Positions 26,239-34,064 of a stretch of 64,000 nt of DNA are shown here, in pieces. The notes beneath the pieces were generated by a model. The model was given only the letters and a program-made list of their open reading frames with translations, had not been told where the DNA came from and ran no database searches. The translations under genes were made by a program, and so were the position numbers. How positions within the stretch are numbered: position 1 is the first letter of the stretch; every line of letters starts with the position of its first letter. This DNA comes from Sphaerisporangium fuscum (GTDB lineage: Bacteria > Actinomycetota > Actinomycetes > Streptosporangiales > Streptosporangiaceae), in contig NZ_JAHDTF010000020.1 of the NCBI RefSeq assembly GCF_018531465.1, positions 62,001-126,000 of the forward strand, written 5' to 3'.

Positions 26239-28776
26239 ATGACTCACCCGCCCATCCCACGGCGGCTGACCGCGCCCGAGCCGGGCTGGACCGTCCACGC
26301 GGACATCGTCGTCGTGGGATCCGGCATGGCCGGTCTCACCGTGGCGCTGCGATATGCCGAGCTGGCGCCGGACGCCCGCGTCCTGGTCGTCACCAAGGAC
26401 GTCCTGTCCGCCGGGTCCACGCGCTGGGCGCAGGGCGGCATCGCGGCCGTCCTCGACCCCGCCGACTCCTCGGCCGAGCATCTCAGCGACACACTGATCG
26501 CCGGGGTCGGCCTGTGCGACGTCGAGGCCGTGCGGACACTGGTCACCGAGGGGCCGGACGCGGTCCGACGGCTCATCGACCACGGCGCGCGCTTCGACCG
26601 TGAGCCGGGCGGCGGGCTGCAGCTCACCCGCGAGGGAGGCCACCGCCGCGACCGCATCGTCCACGCGGGCGGCGACGCCACCGGGGCCGAGGTGCAGCGC
26701 GCCCTGGCCGAGGCCGTCGCGGCCGACGATCGTGTCGAGGTCATCGAGCACGCCCTGGTGCTCGACCTGCTCACCGACGCGACGGGCGCCGCCTGCGGCA
26801 TCACCCTCCACGTGATGGGTGAGGGCGCGAGGGACGGCGTCGGCGCGGTCCGCGCGGGCGCCGTGGTGCTGGCCACCGGCGGCATGGGCCAGGTGTACGC
26901 CGCCACTACCAACCCGGTGGTCTCGACGGGCGACGGGGTGGCGCTGGCGCTGCGCGCGGGGGCGGTCGTCCGCGACCTGGAGTTCGTCCAGTTCCACCCC
27001 ACGGTGCTGTGGCTCGGCGAGGGGGCGACGGGCCAGCAGCCGCTCATCTCCGAGGCGGTGCGCGGCGAGGGCGCGCTCCTGATCGACGGCGAGGGCGAGC
27101 GGTTCATGCTCGGCGTGCACGAGCTGGCGGAGCTCGCCCCCCGCGACGTGGTGGCCAAAGCGATCGTCCGCCGCATGCTGGAGAGCGGCGCGAACCACGT
27201 CTACCTGGACGGCCGGCACTTCGGCGAGGACAAGTGGCGCTCCCGCTTCCCGACGATCCACTCGGTCTGCGTCCAGAACGGCATCGACCCGGTGCGCGAG
27301 CCGATCCCCGTCGCCCCCGCCGCCCATTACGCCAGCGGCGGCGTCCGCACCGACCTCCACGGCCGCACCAACGTCCCCGGGCTGTACGCCTGCGGCGAGG
27401 TCGCCTGCACCGGCGTGCACGGCGCGAACCGGCTGGCGTCCAACTCGCTGCTCGAAGGGCTCGTCTTCGCCGAGCGGATCGCGGCCGACCTCGCCGCCAC
27501 GCGGCCCTCGCCGGGCGACCCCGTCGACGACGGCCGCGCCACCGGGCTGGTCGACCCCCGGGTACGGCCCCGCGTGCAGGCCCGCATGAGCGCCGGAGCG
27601 GGCGTGCTGCGCAGCGGCCGAAGCCTCGCGGAGGTCGCGCGCGGCCTGATGGACGCCCGCTGGACCCCCGTCGCCGTCGAGCCCTGCACCGAGGCCTGGG
27701 AGGCGACGAACCTGCTGACCGTGGCCACCGTGCTGGTCGCCGCGGCCCGCGCCCGCGAGGAGACACGCGGATCGCACTGGCGCGAGGACTTCCCCGGACG
27801 TAATGATGCCTGGTGGCTGGGGCACCTCGATGTGACCCTGGCCGAGGAGGGACTGGTCATGAACTACCGGCAGCACGACGAGGACCGCACGACCATGCTC
27901 CCCCACCAGGTCGAGGTCGACCTGGTGGCCGCCGGCCTCGACCCGGCCGCCGTGGTCGCCCTCATCGAGTCCGCGCTCGCCGAGGACGTCTCGCAGGACG
28001 GTGACGTCACGACCATCGCCACGATCCCGCCCGAGCAGACGGCCGGTGCCGACGTCGTGGCCCGCGCCGACGGCGTCGTCGCCGGGCTGGCGGTCGCGGA
28101 GGCGGTCTTCTCGTGGTCCTCGCGGGGCAGGCTCACCGCCGAGCGTCACGTGAAGGACGGCGAGCGCGTCTCACGCGGCGACGTGCTCATGACGGTCACC
28201 GGGCCGGTGCGCGACCTGCTCACCGCCGAGCGCACCGCGCTGAACTTCCTCACCCACCTGTCCGGCATCGCCACGCTCACCGGTCACTGGGTGCGGGCCG
28301 TGGACGGCACCGGGGCGCGCGTCCGCGACAGCCGCAAGACCATCCCCGGTCTGCGGACCCTGGCGAAATACGCCGTGCGCTGCGGCGGCGGCGTCAACCA
28401 CCGCCTGTCGCTCTCCGACGCCGCCCTGATCAAGGACAACCACGTGGTGGCGGCGGGCGGGGTCGCCGAGGCCTTCCGCGCGGTCCGCCAGGCCTACCCT
28501 GGGCTGCCGATCGAGGTCGAGGTCGATCGCATCGACCAGATCGAGCCGGTCCTCGCCGAAGGGGCGGAGGAGATCCTTCTGGACAACTTCACCGTCGAGG
28601 AGCTCCGGGAGGCCGTACGGCTGGTGAACGGCAGGGCACGGCTGGAGGCCAGCGGCGGGCTCCGCCTGCAATCCGTCCGTGAGGTGGCCGAAACCGGTGT
28701 TGACTACCTTGCTGTGGGAGCGCTGACCCATTCGGCGCCCGCACTCGACATCGCTCTGGACCTTCGGGGGGCTTGA
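26239..28776 (+). CDS. Fused L-aspartate oxidase and quinolinate phosphoribosyltransferase
   Basis: 845 residues in one uninterrupted frame. Residues about 1-545 are NadB: FAD site VVVGSGMAGLTVAL, substrate loop HYASGGVRTD and C-terminal GHLDVTLAEEGLV. Residues about 555-845 are NadC: DSRKTIPGLRTLAKYAVRCG and LIKDNH, ending in the usual ASGG...VGALTHS. NadB makes iminoaspartate; NadC turns quinolinate into nicotinate mononucleotide; NadA, between them, is not in the window. GAGGAGGGA (27844-27852) stands six bases before an in-frame ATG at 27859, so separate NadC might also be made. GAGGGGA precedes the first ATG. The stop overlaps the coaX start. Confidence 0.9.
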   Translation: MTHPPIPRRLTAPEPGWTVHADIVVVGSGMAGLTVALRYAELAPDARVLVVTKDVLSAGSTRWAQGGIAAVLDPADSSAEHLSDTLIAGVGLCDVEAVRTLVTEGPDAVRRLIDHGARFDREPGGGLQLTREGGHRRDRIVHAGGDATGAEVQRALAEAVAADDRVEVIEHALVLDLLTDATGAACGITLHVMGEGARDGVGAVRAGAVVLATGGMGQVYAATTNPVVSTGDGVALALRAGAVVRDLEFVQFHPTVLWLGEGATGQQPLISEAVRGEGALLIDGEGERFMLGVHELAELAPRDVVAKAIVRRMLESGANHVYLDGRHFGEDKWRSRFPTIHSVCVQNGIDPVREPIPVAPAAHYASGGVRTDLHGRTNVPGLYACGEVACTGVHGANRLASNSLLEGLVFAERIAADLAATRPSPGDPVDDGRATGLVDPRVRPRVQARMSAGAGVLRSGRSLAEVARGLMDARWTPVAVEPCTEAWEATNLLTVATVLVAAARAREETRGSHWREDFPGRNDAWWLGHLDVTLAEEGLVMNYRQHDEDRTTMLPHQVEVDLVAAGLDPAAVVALIESALAEDVSQDGDVTTIATIPPEQTAGADVVARADGVVAGLAVAEAVFSWSSRGRLTAERHVKDGERVSRGDVLMTVTGPVRDLLTAERTALNFLTHLSGIATLTGHWVRAVDGTGARVRDSRKTIPGLRTLAKYAVRCGGGVNHRLSLSDAALIKDNHVVAAGGVAEAFRAVRQAYPGLPIEVEVDRIDQIEPVLAEGAEEILLDNFTVEELREAVRLVNGRARLEASGGLRLQSVREVAETGVDYLAVGALTHSAPALDIALDLRGA

Positions 28777-29558
28777 TGCTGCTCACGATCGACGTCGGCA
28801 ACACCCACACCGTGCTCGGCCTGTTCGAAGGCGAGGAGGTCATCGAGCACTGGCGCCTCGCCACCGACGCGCGGCGCACCGCCGACGAGATCGCCGTCGT
28901 CCTGCAGGGGCTGCTCGGCCAGAGCCCCCTGCTCAAGCACGCCGACATCAGCGGCATAGCGATCTGCTCCACGGTCCCCTCCGTGCTGAACGAGATGCGC
29001 GAGATGTGCCGCCGCTACTACGGCGACGTCACCGCCGTCATCGTCGAGCCCGGGGTGCGCACCGGGGTCCCGGTGCGCATGGACAACCCCAAGGAGGTCG
29101 GCAGCGACCGCATCGTCAACGCGCTGGCCGCGATCACGCTGTACGGCGGCCCGTGCGTGATCGTCGACTTCGGCACGGCGACGTCGTTCGACGCGGTGTC
29201 GGCCAAGGGCGAGTACGTCGGCGCGGTGACCGCGCCCGGCATCGAGATCTCGGTCGACGCGCTCGCCGCGGCCGGGGCCCAGCTCCACAAGGTCGAGCTG
29301 GTCCGGCCACGCTCGGTGATCGCCAAGAACACCGTGGAAGCCCTCCAGGCCGGCATCATCTACGGCTTCGCCGGCCAGGTCGACGGCATCGTCGAGCGGA
29401 TGGCCCCAGAGCTCGCCGCCGACCCCGACGACGTCACCGTCGTCGCGACCGGTTCCCTCGCCTCGCTGGTGGTGAACGAGGCCCGCTCCATCGACGTGCA
29501 CGAGCCCTGGCTCACGCTCATCGGCCTGCGCCTCATCTACAACCGCAACGCCGGCTGA
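28776..29558 (+). CDS. coaX: Type III pantothenate kinase
   Basis: 260 residues from ATG 28776, overlapping the preceding TGA by one base; a TTG at 28773 is in frame. IDVGNTH, GSDRIVNALAA and DFGTATSFDAV are the ASKHA-fold signatures of CoaX. It phosphorylates pantothenate in coenzyme A synthesis and, unlike CoaA, is not inhibited by CoA. Likely cotranscribed with nadB-nadC. Confidence 0.95.
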   Translation: MLLTIDVGNTHTVLGLFEGEEVIEHWRLATDARRTADEIAVVLQGLLGQSPLLKHADISGIAICSTVPSVLNEMREMCRRYYGDVTAVIVEPGVRTGVPVRMDNPKEVGSDRIVNALAAITLYGGPCVIVDFGTATSFDAVSAKGEYVGAVTAPGIEISVDALAAAGAQLHKVELVRPRSVIAKNTVEALQAGIIYGFAGQVDGIVERMAPELAADPDDVTVVATGSLASLVVNEARSIDVHEPWLTLIGLRLIYNRNAG

Positions 29559-29566
29559 CCGTCCGC

Positions 29567-30502
29567 TCACGGCACGAGGACGAGACGGCCGCGCAGGCCG
29601 CCGGCCGCCAGCCGGTCCTGCGCGGCCGCCGCCTGCTCCAAGGGGTAGGTCTCCACGGAGGGCAGGGTGAGCTCCCCCTTCTCCACCAGTGCGGCCAGCT
29701 CGGCCAGCCGCCGGCCGTCCGCCCGGATCCAGACGTTCTCGACGCGGATGCCGCGCAGCGGCACGGGGGCCGCGCCGCCCACCACCGCGACGAAGGCTCC
29801 CGCGCCGCGTACGGCGTCGCGGGCGTGGTTCCCGACGACGGCCGCGTCGAGGGCTCCGTCCACCCCGCCGGGCACCAGCGCCCGTACGGCCGGGGCGAGG
29901 TCCGCGCCCCTGGGGACGAACCAGCGGGCCCCGAATCCGCGGACGAGGCTCTCGTCCCGCTCCCCGGCGACGGCGACCACGTGGAGCCCCTGGGAGGCGG
30001 CGAGCTGCACCGCGAACCCGCCGACGCCGCCCGCGGCGCCGGTGACCAGGAGGGTCTGTCCGGGCCGCAGGTCGAGCAGGTCCAGCGCCTGCGCGGCGGT
30101 CAGGCCGTTGAGCGGCAGCGTGGCGGCCCGCGTGGCCGGCACGCCGCGGGGTGAGAGGGCGACGGTGTCGGCGTCGAGGACGACGTACTCCGCCTGAGTC
30201 TTGGCGGGGAGTTCGAGCAGGTCCGAAAGGCCGATCACCTCGTCCCCGACGGTGAATCCGCTGACGCCCGCGCCGACCTGGTCGACCGTGCCGGCCACGT
30301 CCCAGCCCAGGCCGACGACGTCGCGGAATCCCATGAGTCCCCCGGCGGCCAGCATTCCCGCGCGCGTGGCCACGTCCACGGGGTTCACGGCGGCGGCGGC
30401 CACCTTGAGGCGCAGCTGCCCCGGGCCTGCCTCCGGGACGGGGATCTCGGCCACGTCGAGGGTCTCGGTGCCGCCGAAGCCGCGTGTGACGAGTGCGCGC
30501 AT
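29567..30502 (-). CDS. NADP-dependent quinone oxidoreductase-like protein (MDR superfamily)
   Basis: 311 residues from ATG 30502 with AGAAGGGA upstream. The GroES-like start (AVNPVDVATRAG), nucleotide-binding VTGAAGGVGGFAVQLA and lack of the structural-zinc cysteines place it with zinc-independent quinone oxidoreductases (QorA/ zeta-crystallin type). Such enzymes reduce quinones or enones and protect against electrophiles. It is divergent from an HxlR-type regulator at 30615, the classical arrangement for quinone-responsive control. Confidence 0.87.
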   Translation of the reverse strand: MRALVTRGFGGTETLDVAEIPVPEAGPGQLRLKVAAAAVNPVDVATRAGMLAAGGLMGFRDVVGLGWDVAGTVDQVGAGVSGFTVGDEVIGLSDLLELPAKTQAEYVVLDADTVALSPRGVPATRAATLPLNGLTAAQALDLLDLRPGQTLLVTGAAGGVGGFAVQLAASQGLHVVAVAGERDESLVRGFGARWFVPRGADLAPAVRALVPGGVDGALDAAVVGNHARDAVRGAGAFVAVVGGAAPVPLRGIRVENVWIRADGRRLAELAALVEKGELTLPSVETYPLEQAAAAQDRLAAGGLRGRLVLVP

Positions 30503-30545
30503 GGTGTTCTTCCCTTCTGGGGTGGTGTGCTTCCGGGTACCACTC

Positions 30546-30597
30546 AAGAGGAGTTACTCTCTTTTGGGAAGAAGGCACCTGTAGGTGCGTTACGCAC
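30546..30597. promoter_or_regulatory. HxlR-type operator region
   Basis: Between the divergent genes lie a perfect GCACCT-GT-AGGTGC (30575-30588), an overlapping GTGCG-TTA-CGCAC (30585-30597) and an imperfect AAGAGGAGT/TACTCTCTT dyad from 30546. These are the natural binding sites for the adjacent winged-helix regulator and could control both genes. Confidence 0.6.
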
Positions 30598-30614
30598 TCA
30601 CGGGGGAGGGACCG

Positions 30615-31013
30615 ATGTCCACTCGTACGGCGGCGGAGCGGCGTGAAGAGGCCCGGATGGCCTACGACGCCTTCATGTCGACCTGCCCGGCGAGGAAGCT
30701 CCTCGACACGCTGAGCGACAAGTGGGTCAGCCTGATCCTGGTGGCGCTGGCCGACGGCCCGCAGCGCTACAGCGACCTGTCCCGTGTCATCGCCGGGGTC
30801 AGCCAGAAGATGCTGACCCAGACCCTCCGGAGCCTGGAACGCGACGGCATCGTGACGAGGACCGTGACGCCGTCCGTGCCGGTCCGGGTCGACTACGCGC
30901 TGACGCCGCTCGGCCGGAGCCTGCTTCCCGTCATGGCCGCGATCAAGCGGTGGGCGGAGATCCATATCGAGGACGTCGAGGCCGCGCGGGCCGATTACGA
31001 CGGCCGGGCGTGA
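30615..31013 (+). CDS. HxlR (DUF24) family winged-helix regulator
   Basis: 132 residues. The core DTLSDKWVSLILVALADGPQRYSDLSR and the recognition helix QKMLTQTLRSLERDGIV are typical of HxlR. A single N-terminal cysteine (Cys24, in STCPARK) is at the position of the redox-sensing Cys of YodB, CatR and QorR, which leave DNA when it reacts with quinones or diamide. Divergence from a quinone reductase gene supports the same role here (as in corynebacterial QorR/qor2). Confidence 0.88.
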   Translation: MSTRTAAERREEARMAYDAFMSTCPARKLLDTLSDKWVSLILVALADGPQRYSDLSRVIAGVSQKMLTQTLRSLERDGIVTRTVTPSVPVRVDYALTPLGRSLLPVMAAIKRWAEIHIEDVEAARADYDGRA

Positions 31014-31427
31014 TCCTTTCCCGGAATCTCGCGGCGAAGCGCCGGTCCACGTCCCCGTGCGCGAAAAAGGGGAGAAAGTGCCCGTCATTTCCTCGCGGGA
31101 ATAATACCGTCAGCGGGCTGATCATATATACGCGGCGCGGTCTTCCCTACGGCGTGAGCCGCCCGGAACCTTCGCCCACGAGGAGGTCGGTCACGCCTCG
31201 TGAGCGCCCGTCCCGGCTGCGGACCGGTACCGCTCGAGTGCCGGCCCCGGCTCCGAGGCCCGGAGACATGTCATGAGTAGTTCACATATCGACCGGTATG
31301 TCAATCGAGAACGTAACGCGTTACGAGGCCAGTGCTTGACGACCTTTCAAGGTGGCGTTTACCGTTCCTGACGGGCGGGCCGAAGCATTAACTATGTTGC
31401 CGAGTTCGTCGTGGGGGAGGACACCCG
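31014..31427. other. Intergenic region before the mini LuxR-type gene
   Basis: 414 bases without a supported gene, AT-richer than its surroundings in the middle (CATATATAC near 31125). It contains a perfect 14-base palindrome at 31312-31325, a TTGACG (about 31335) with no clear partner, and TAACTAT near 31388, which may be the -10 element of the small regulator. Confidence 0.5.
31312..31325. promoter_or_regulatory. Perfect 14-base palindrome
   Basis: CGTAACGCGTTACG is its own complement, with no spacer, about 100 bases upstream of the small LuxR-type gene. It looks like a LacI-type or other symmetric operator; the cognate protein is not evident. Confidence 0.55.
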
Positions 31428-31676
31428 ATGGCGTATCCGGATCTGGTTTCCCGAGGGAATGACATTCCCCTGGGAGCCGACGATGTGGGGTTGAGCGACG
31501 ATGACCTTCTCCTGCTCGCCGAACTGGCAAAGGGCGTGACCGTCGACAGAGTGGGGCGCCGCCTCGACGTGAGCGGCCGCACCGTACGCCGCCGCCTGCG
31601 CGGCATCTGCGACCGCATCGGGGTCGCCACGGCCATCGAGGCCGTCGCCTGGGCCGCCCGCCGCCGCCTCATCTGA
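31428..31676 (+). CDS. Stand-alone LuxR/GerE-type helix-turn-helix protein
   Basis: 82 residues with GGGGGAGGA ahead of the ATG. Residues about 24-80 match a GerE-type DNA-binding domain (LSDDDLLLLAELAKG, then RRLDVSGRTVRRRLRGI and AIEAVAWAARRRLI), and there is almost nothing else: no receiver or ligand domain. It may be a GerE-like small regulator, or a DNA-binding remnant. It is convergent with the NlpC/P60 gene. Confidence 0.75.
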   Translation: MAYPDLVSRGNDIPLGADDVGLSDDDLLLLAELAKGVTVDRVGRRLDVSGRTVRRRLRGICDRIGVATAIEAVAWAARRRLI

Positions 31677-31741
31677 CCCGATCCGGCGCAGCTCGCCCAG
31701 ATGGGCGAGCTGACGGCGGCACGGCGGCCGGTGAAGGTTGG

Positions 31742-32818
31742 TCAGTCGGCGATGCGGACGCCGCCGGCGAACGGCCGGTTGCCCAGCGGGGCGACCCGGA
31801 CGACGTCGCCGGTGTGCGGCGCGTGGACCATCAGGCCGCCGCCGATGTAGATGCCCACGTGGTGCAGGTCGCTGTAGAAGAACACCAGGTCGCCGGGACG
31901 GAGGTCTTCCTTGCGGCTGATGTGCGTCCCCGCGGTCCACTGGTCGCCTGTGTAGTGCGGCAGGCTGATGCCGACCTTCTGGTAGGCCCACATGACCAGG
32001 CCGGAGCAGTCGAAGAAGCGCGGGCCGGCCGCGCCCCAGACGTACGGCCTGAGCTGCTGCGTGAGCGCCCACTTGGCGGCCTCGGCGGCCTTGCCGCTGC
32101 CGGGGATCGGGATCGCGATCCGTGTCGCCGGGCCGGGCCCCGCCTTGGCCGCGGCCTGCTTGAAGAGGCTGCCCTCGGTCTTGGCGATCAGCTTGTGAAT
32201 CTTGTCCTGCTGCGTGGAGAGGTCGGCGACGATCTTGGTCACCTCGGCCTCGCGGGCCTTCGCGCTCGCCTTGGCGCGCTCGGCGATGTCCATCGCCTTG
32301 GTGATCTGCGCGACCTCCTCGCCCTGCTGCATCTGCAGGGTGTAGGTCGTGGCCGCGCGGTCGAGGTAGTTCTCGGGGTCGCCGGACATGGCCAGTGCGA
32401 GTGAGGAGTCGATGCCGCCGGTCATGTAGGCGTCCTGGGCGTAAAGCCCCGCCATGCGGCGCTTGGCCTCCAGGTCGCCCTGGCTCCTCGCGAGAGTTTT
32501 CTTGGCGAGCTCGGCGGAGCGCTGCGCCTGCTTGAGCTTCTCCTTCTGACCGTTGTACTGCTCGGTCAGCGACTCGATGTCGTTGTAGAGCTGCTCGACC
32601 TGCTTCTTCAGCTGGTTGAGGTTCGGCTTGGGCTCCGCGGTCGCCGCCATGAGGGGCGAGCCGAATGTCACGGCCGTGAGGGTGGCGGTGACGAGTGCGA
32701 TGCGGCGCGTCAGGCTTCGCGGTGCCGAGACGGCCCGGCCGAGCCAGGCACGGGCCCCTCGTTCCCGGGAGCGGGCATGCCTGCCCGCGCTCTTTCCAGG
32801 CGTGCGCCTAGGCTGCAC
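31742..32818 (-). CDS. NlpC/P60 peptidoglycan hydrolase with N-terminal coiled coil, under c-di-AMP riboswitch
   Basis: 358 residues from GTG 32818, seven bases after GAGGAGAGGAG; TTGs at 32821 and 32824 are less well placed. A long Arg-rich signal peptide (cut near AAATAEPK, about residue 60) is followed by an antiparallel coiled coil (about 65-215), as in RipA-type hydrolases where it can block the active site, and the NlpC/P60 domain (about 240-358): Cys271 (FDCSGL), His320 (HHVGIYIG) and His332 (MVHAPHTGD). It cuts wall stem peptides. The leader contains a ydaO-type riboswitch, tying expression to c-di-AMP and so to wall or osmotic state. Confidence 0.92.
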   Translation of the reverse strand: MQPRRTPGKSAGRHARSRERGARAWLGRAVSAPRSLTRRIALVTATLTAVTFGSPLMAATAEPKPNLNQLKKQVEQLYNDIESLTEQYNGQKEKLKQAQRSAELAKKTLARSQGDLEAKRRMAGLYAQDAYMTGGIDSSLALAMSGDPENYLDRAATTYTLQMQQGEEVAQITKAMDIAERAKASAKAREAEVTKIVADLSTQQDKIHKLIAKTEGSLFKQAAAKAGPGPATRIAIPIPGSGKAAEAAKWALTQQLRPYVWGAAGPRFFDCSGLVMWAYQKVGISLPHYTGDQWTAGTHISRKEDLRPGDLVFFYSDLHHVGIYIGGGLMVHAPHTGDVVRVAPLGNRPFAGGVRIAD

Positions 32819-32841
32819 CAACAAGCTCCTCTCCTCGGCCG

Positions 32842-33042
32842 CCTACCGGGTTAGCTGACGGGTTCGGGCCGGAGTAGCCCTACCGAGCACGTGGTCATGG
32901 AGGATCGCGATGCCTCCCTCTCGGATTCACCCCAGGGGTGGCGGTACGCGGGGGGTGACCCCGCATCGCCGCCATTGGGTCCCCGGTTCCCTGCCACTGT
33001 GGGGTGTGGCGGGGATTAGGCGGTTCGGCCACCGGCGCGCGA
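32842..33042 (-). promoter_or_regulatory. ydaO/yuaA-type c-di-AMP riboswitch
   Basis: Read on the minus strand, the leader contains the conserved aptamer pieces in order: GGGAACCGGGGACCCA (around 32975-32990), GGGGTGAATCC (around 32935), TAGGGC (around 32890), and the 3' block CGAACCCGTCAGCTAACCC ending in GGTAGGCGG (about 32842-32865). The expression platform runs straight into the ribosome-binding site. ydaO elements sense c-di-AMP and commonly precede wall hydrolase genes in Actinobacteria. Borders are approximate. Confidence 0.9.
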
Positions 33043-33061
33043 TGACCGACATTGACGCTGG

Positions 33062-33090
33062 ACATTAGCGCGGTCGAGGTTCGTGCTCAA
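33062..33090 (-). promoter_or_regulatory. Candidate promoter for the riboswitch transcript
   Basis: On the minus strand TTGAGC (33090-33085), 17 bases, TAATGT (33067-33062). It would start RNA about 10-15 bases before the aptamer. From 33091 to 33404 I see no gene; that stretch holds the upstream regions of this promoter and of the acetyltransferase gene. Confidence 0.5.
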
Positions 33091-33404
33091 CCAGAACTAC
33101 GAATTCCGTTGAGGTTTCACAACCGGCGCGTCACGAGGAGATCACGCTCGAAGTGAGGGTTCACCCCCATTACGCTGGCTTTACGTGCCCTTTGGGCCCT
33201 GTTGGCGAGGGAAGCCACAGGTCGGTGACTGTGATGAAGATTAAATGCTGACTTGGCTGGTGAATCGCGACGTATAGCGACGGATCAGTCGCGTACCGCG
33301 ATGCAGAGGTGGGGCGCGACGTTTTTGGGTCCGACCGTTACCGCCGACGCGGCCCTCTGCCCGGGGGAGAGGCGGGTGCCGCGGGCCGGATACGCTGGCC
33401 CCTC

Positions 33405-33950
33405 ATGGAGCAGGTCGTGGAGTCGGCGCCTTCCGGCAGCACGCTCGTCGTCAGACGGGCCCGCACCGCCGACGTGCGCACCATCAGGCGGCTCGTCGAC
33501 GCCTACTCCGGCGACGGCCCCCGCCTCCTGCGCAAATCGACGGTCACCCTCTACGAGGACGTCCAGGAGTTCTGGGTCGCCGAGCGGGACGGCGCGGTCG
33601 TCGGCTGCGGCGCGCTGCACGTGCTCTGGGAGGACCTCGCCGAGATCCGCACCGTCGCCGTCGACTCCTCCTGCCGAGGGCAGGGCGTCGGCCACAAGAT
33701 CGTGAGTGCCCTGATCGACACGGCGCGCGAGCTCGGTCTGCGGAGAGTCTTCTGTCTCACCTTCGAGGTCGATTTCTTCGCCAGGCACGGTTTCGTGCCC
33801 ATCCAGGGCACGCCGGTCTCCCCCGAGGTGTACGCCGAGCTGCTCGACTCCTACGACGAAGGCGTGGCGGAGTTCCTCGATCTCGAACACGTCAAGCCGA
33901 ACACTCTGGGCAACACCCGGATGCTGCTCCATTTGCTCCCGAAGTCCTGA
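33405..33950 (+). CDS. argA: N-acetylglutamate synthase-type GNAT acetyltransferase (ArgA, Rv2747-like)
   Basis: 181 residues from ATG 33405. The order VVRRARTADV, EFWVAERDG, VVGCGALHVLW, EIRTVAVD, RGQGVG (acetyl-CoA P-loop) and EFLDLEHVKPNTLGN follows the mycobacterial N-acetylglutamate synthase Rv2747. This short GNAT form, without the kinase-like domain of E. coli ArgA, makes N-acetylglutamate to start arginine synthesis. No other arg gene is near. The assignment is good at the family level. Confidence 0.85.
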   Translation: MEQVVESAPSGSTLVVRRARTADVRTIRRLVDAYSGDGPRLLRKSTVTLYEDVQEFWVAERDGAVVGCGALHVLWEDLAEIRTVAVDSSCRGQGVGHKIVSALIDTARELGLRRVFCLTFEVDFFARHGFVPIQGTPVSPEVYAELLDSYDEGVAEFLDLEHVKPNTLGNTRMLLHLLPKS

Positions 33951-34064
33951 CCGCCGGGGTGACGGGGTGGAAAGGTGACTGTTGATGCCTCGGTCGCTAC
34001 GTTGGGCAGCACCACAGCATGTGTCTGACATATGCCGCATGCGCAGCCGAAGTGAGGTGACACG

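Noticed and set aside
26191..28149. A 652-residue minus-strand frame opposite nadB
   Set aside because: Shadow of the nadB-nadC gene; no recognisable motif.
28704..31088. A 794-residue minus-strand frame
   Set aside because: It crosses coaX, the oxidoreductase and hxlR genes in other frames and shows no domain.
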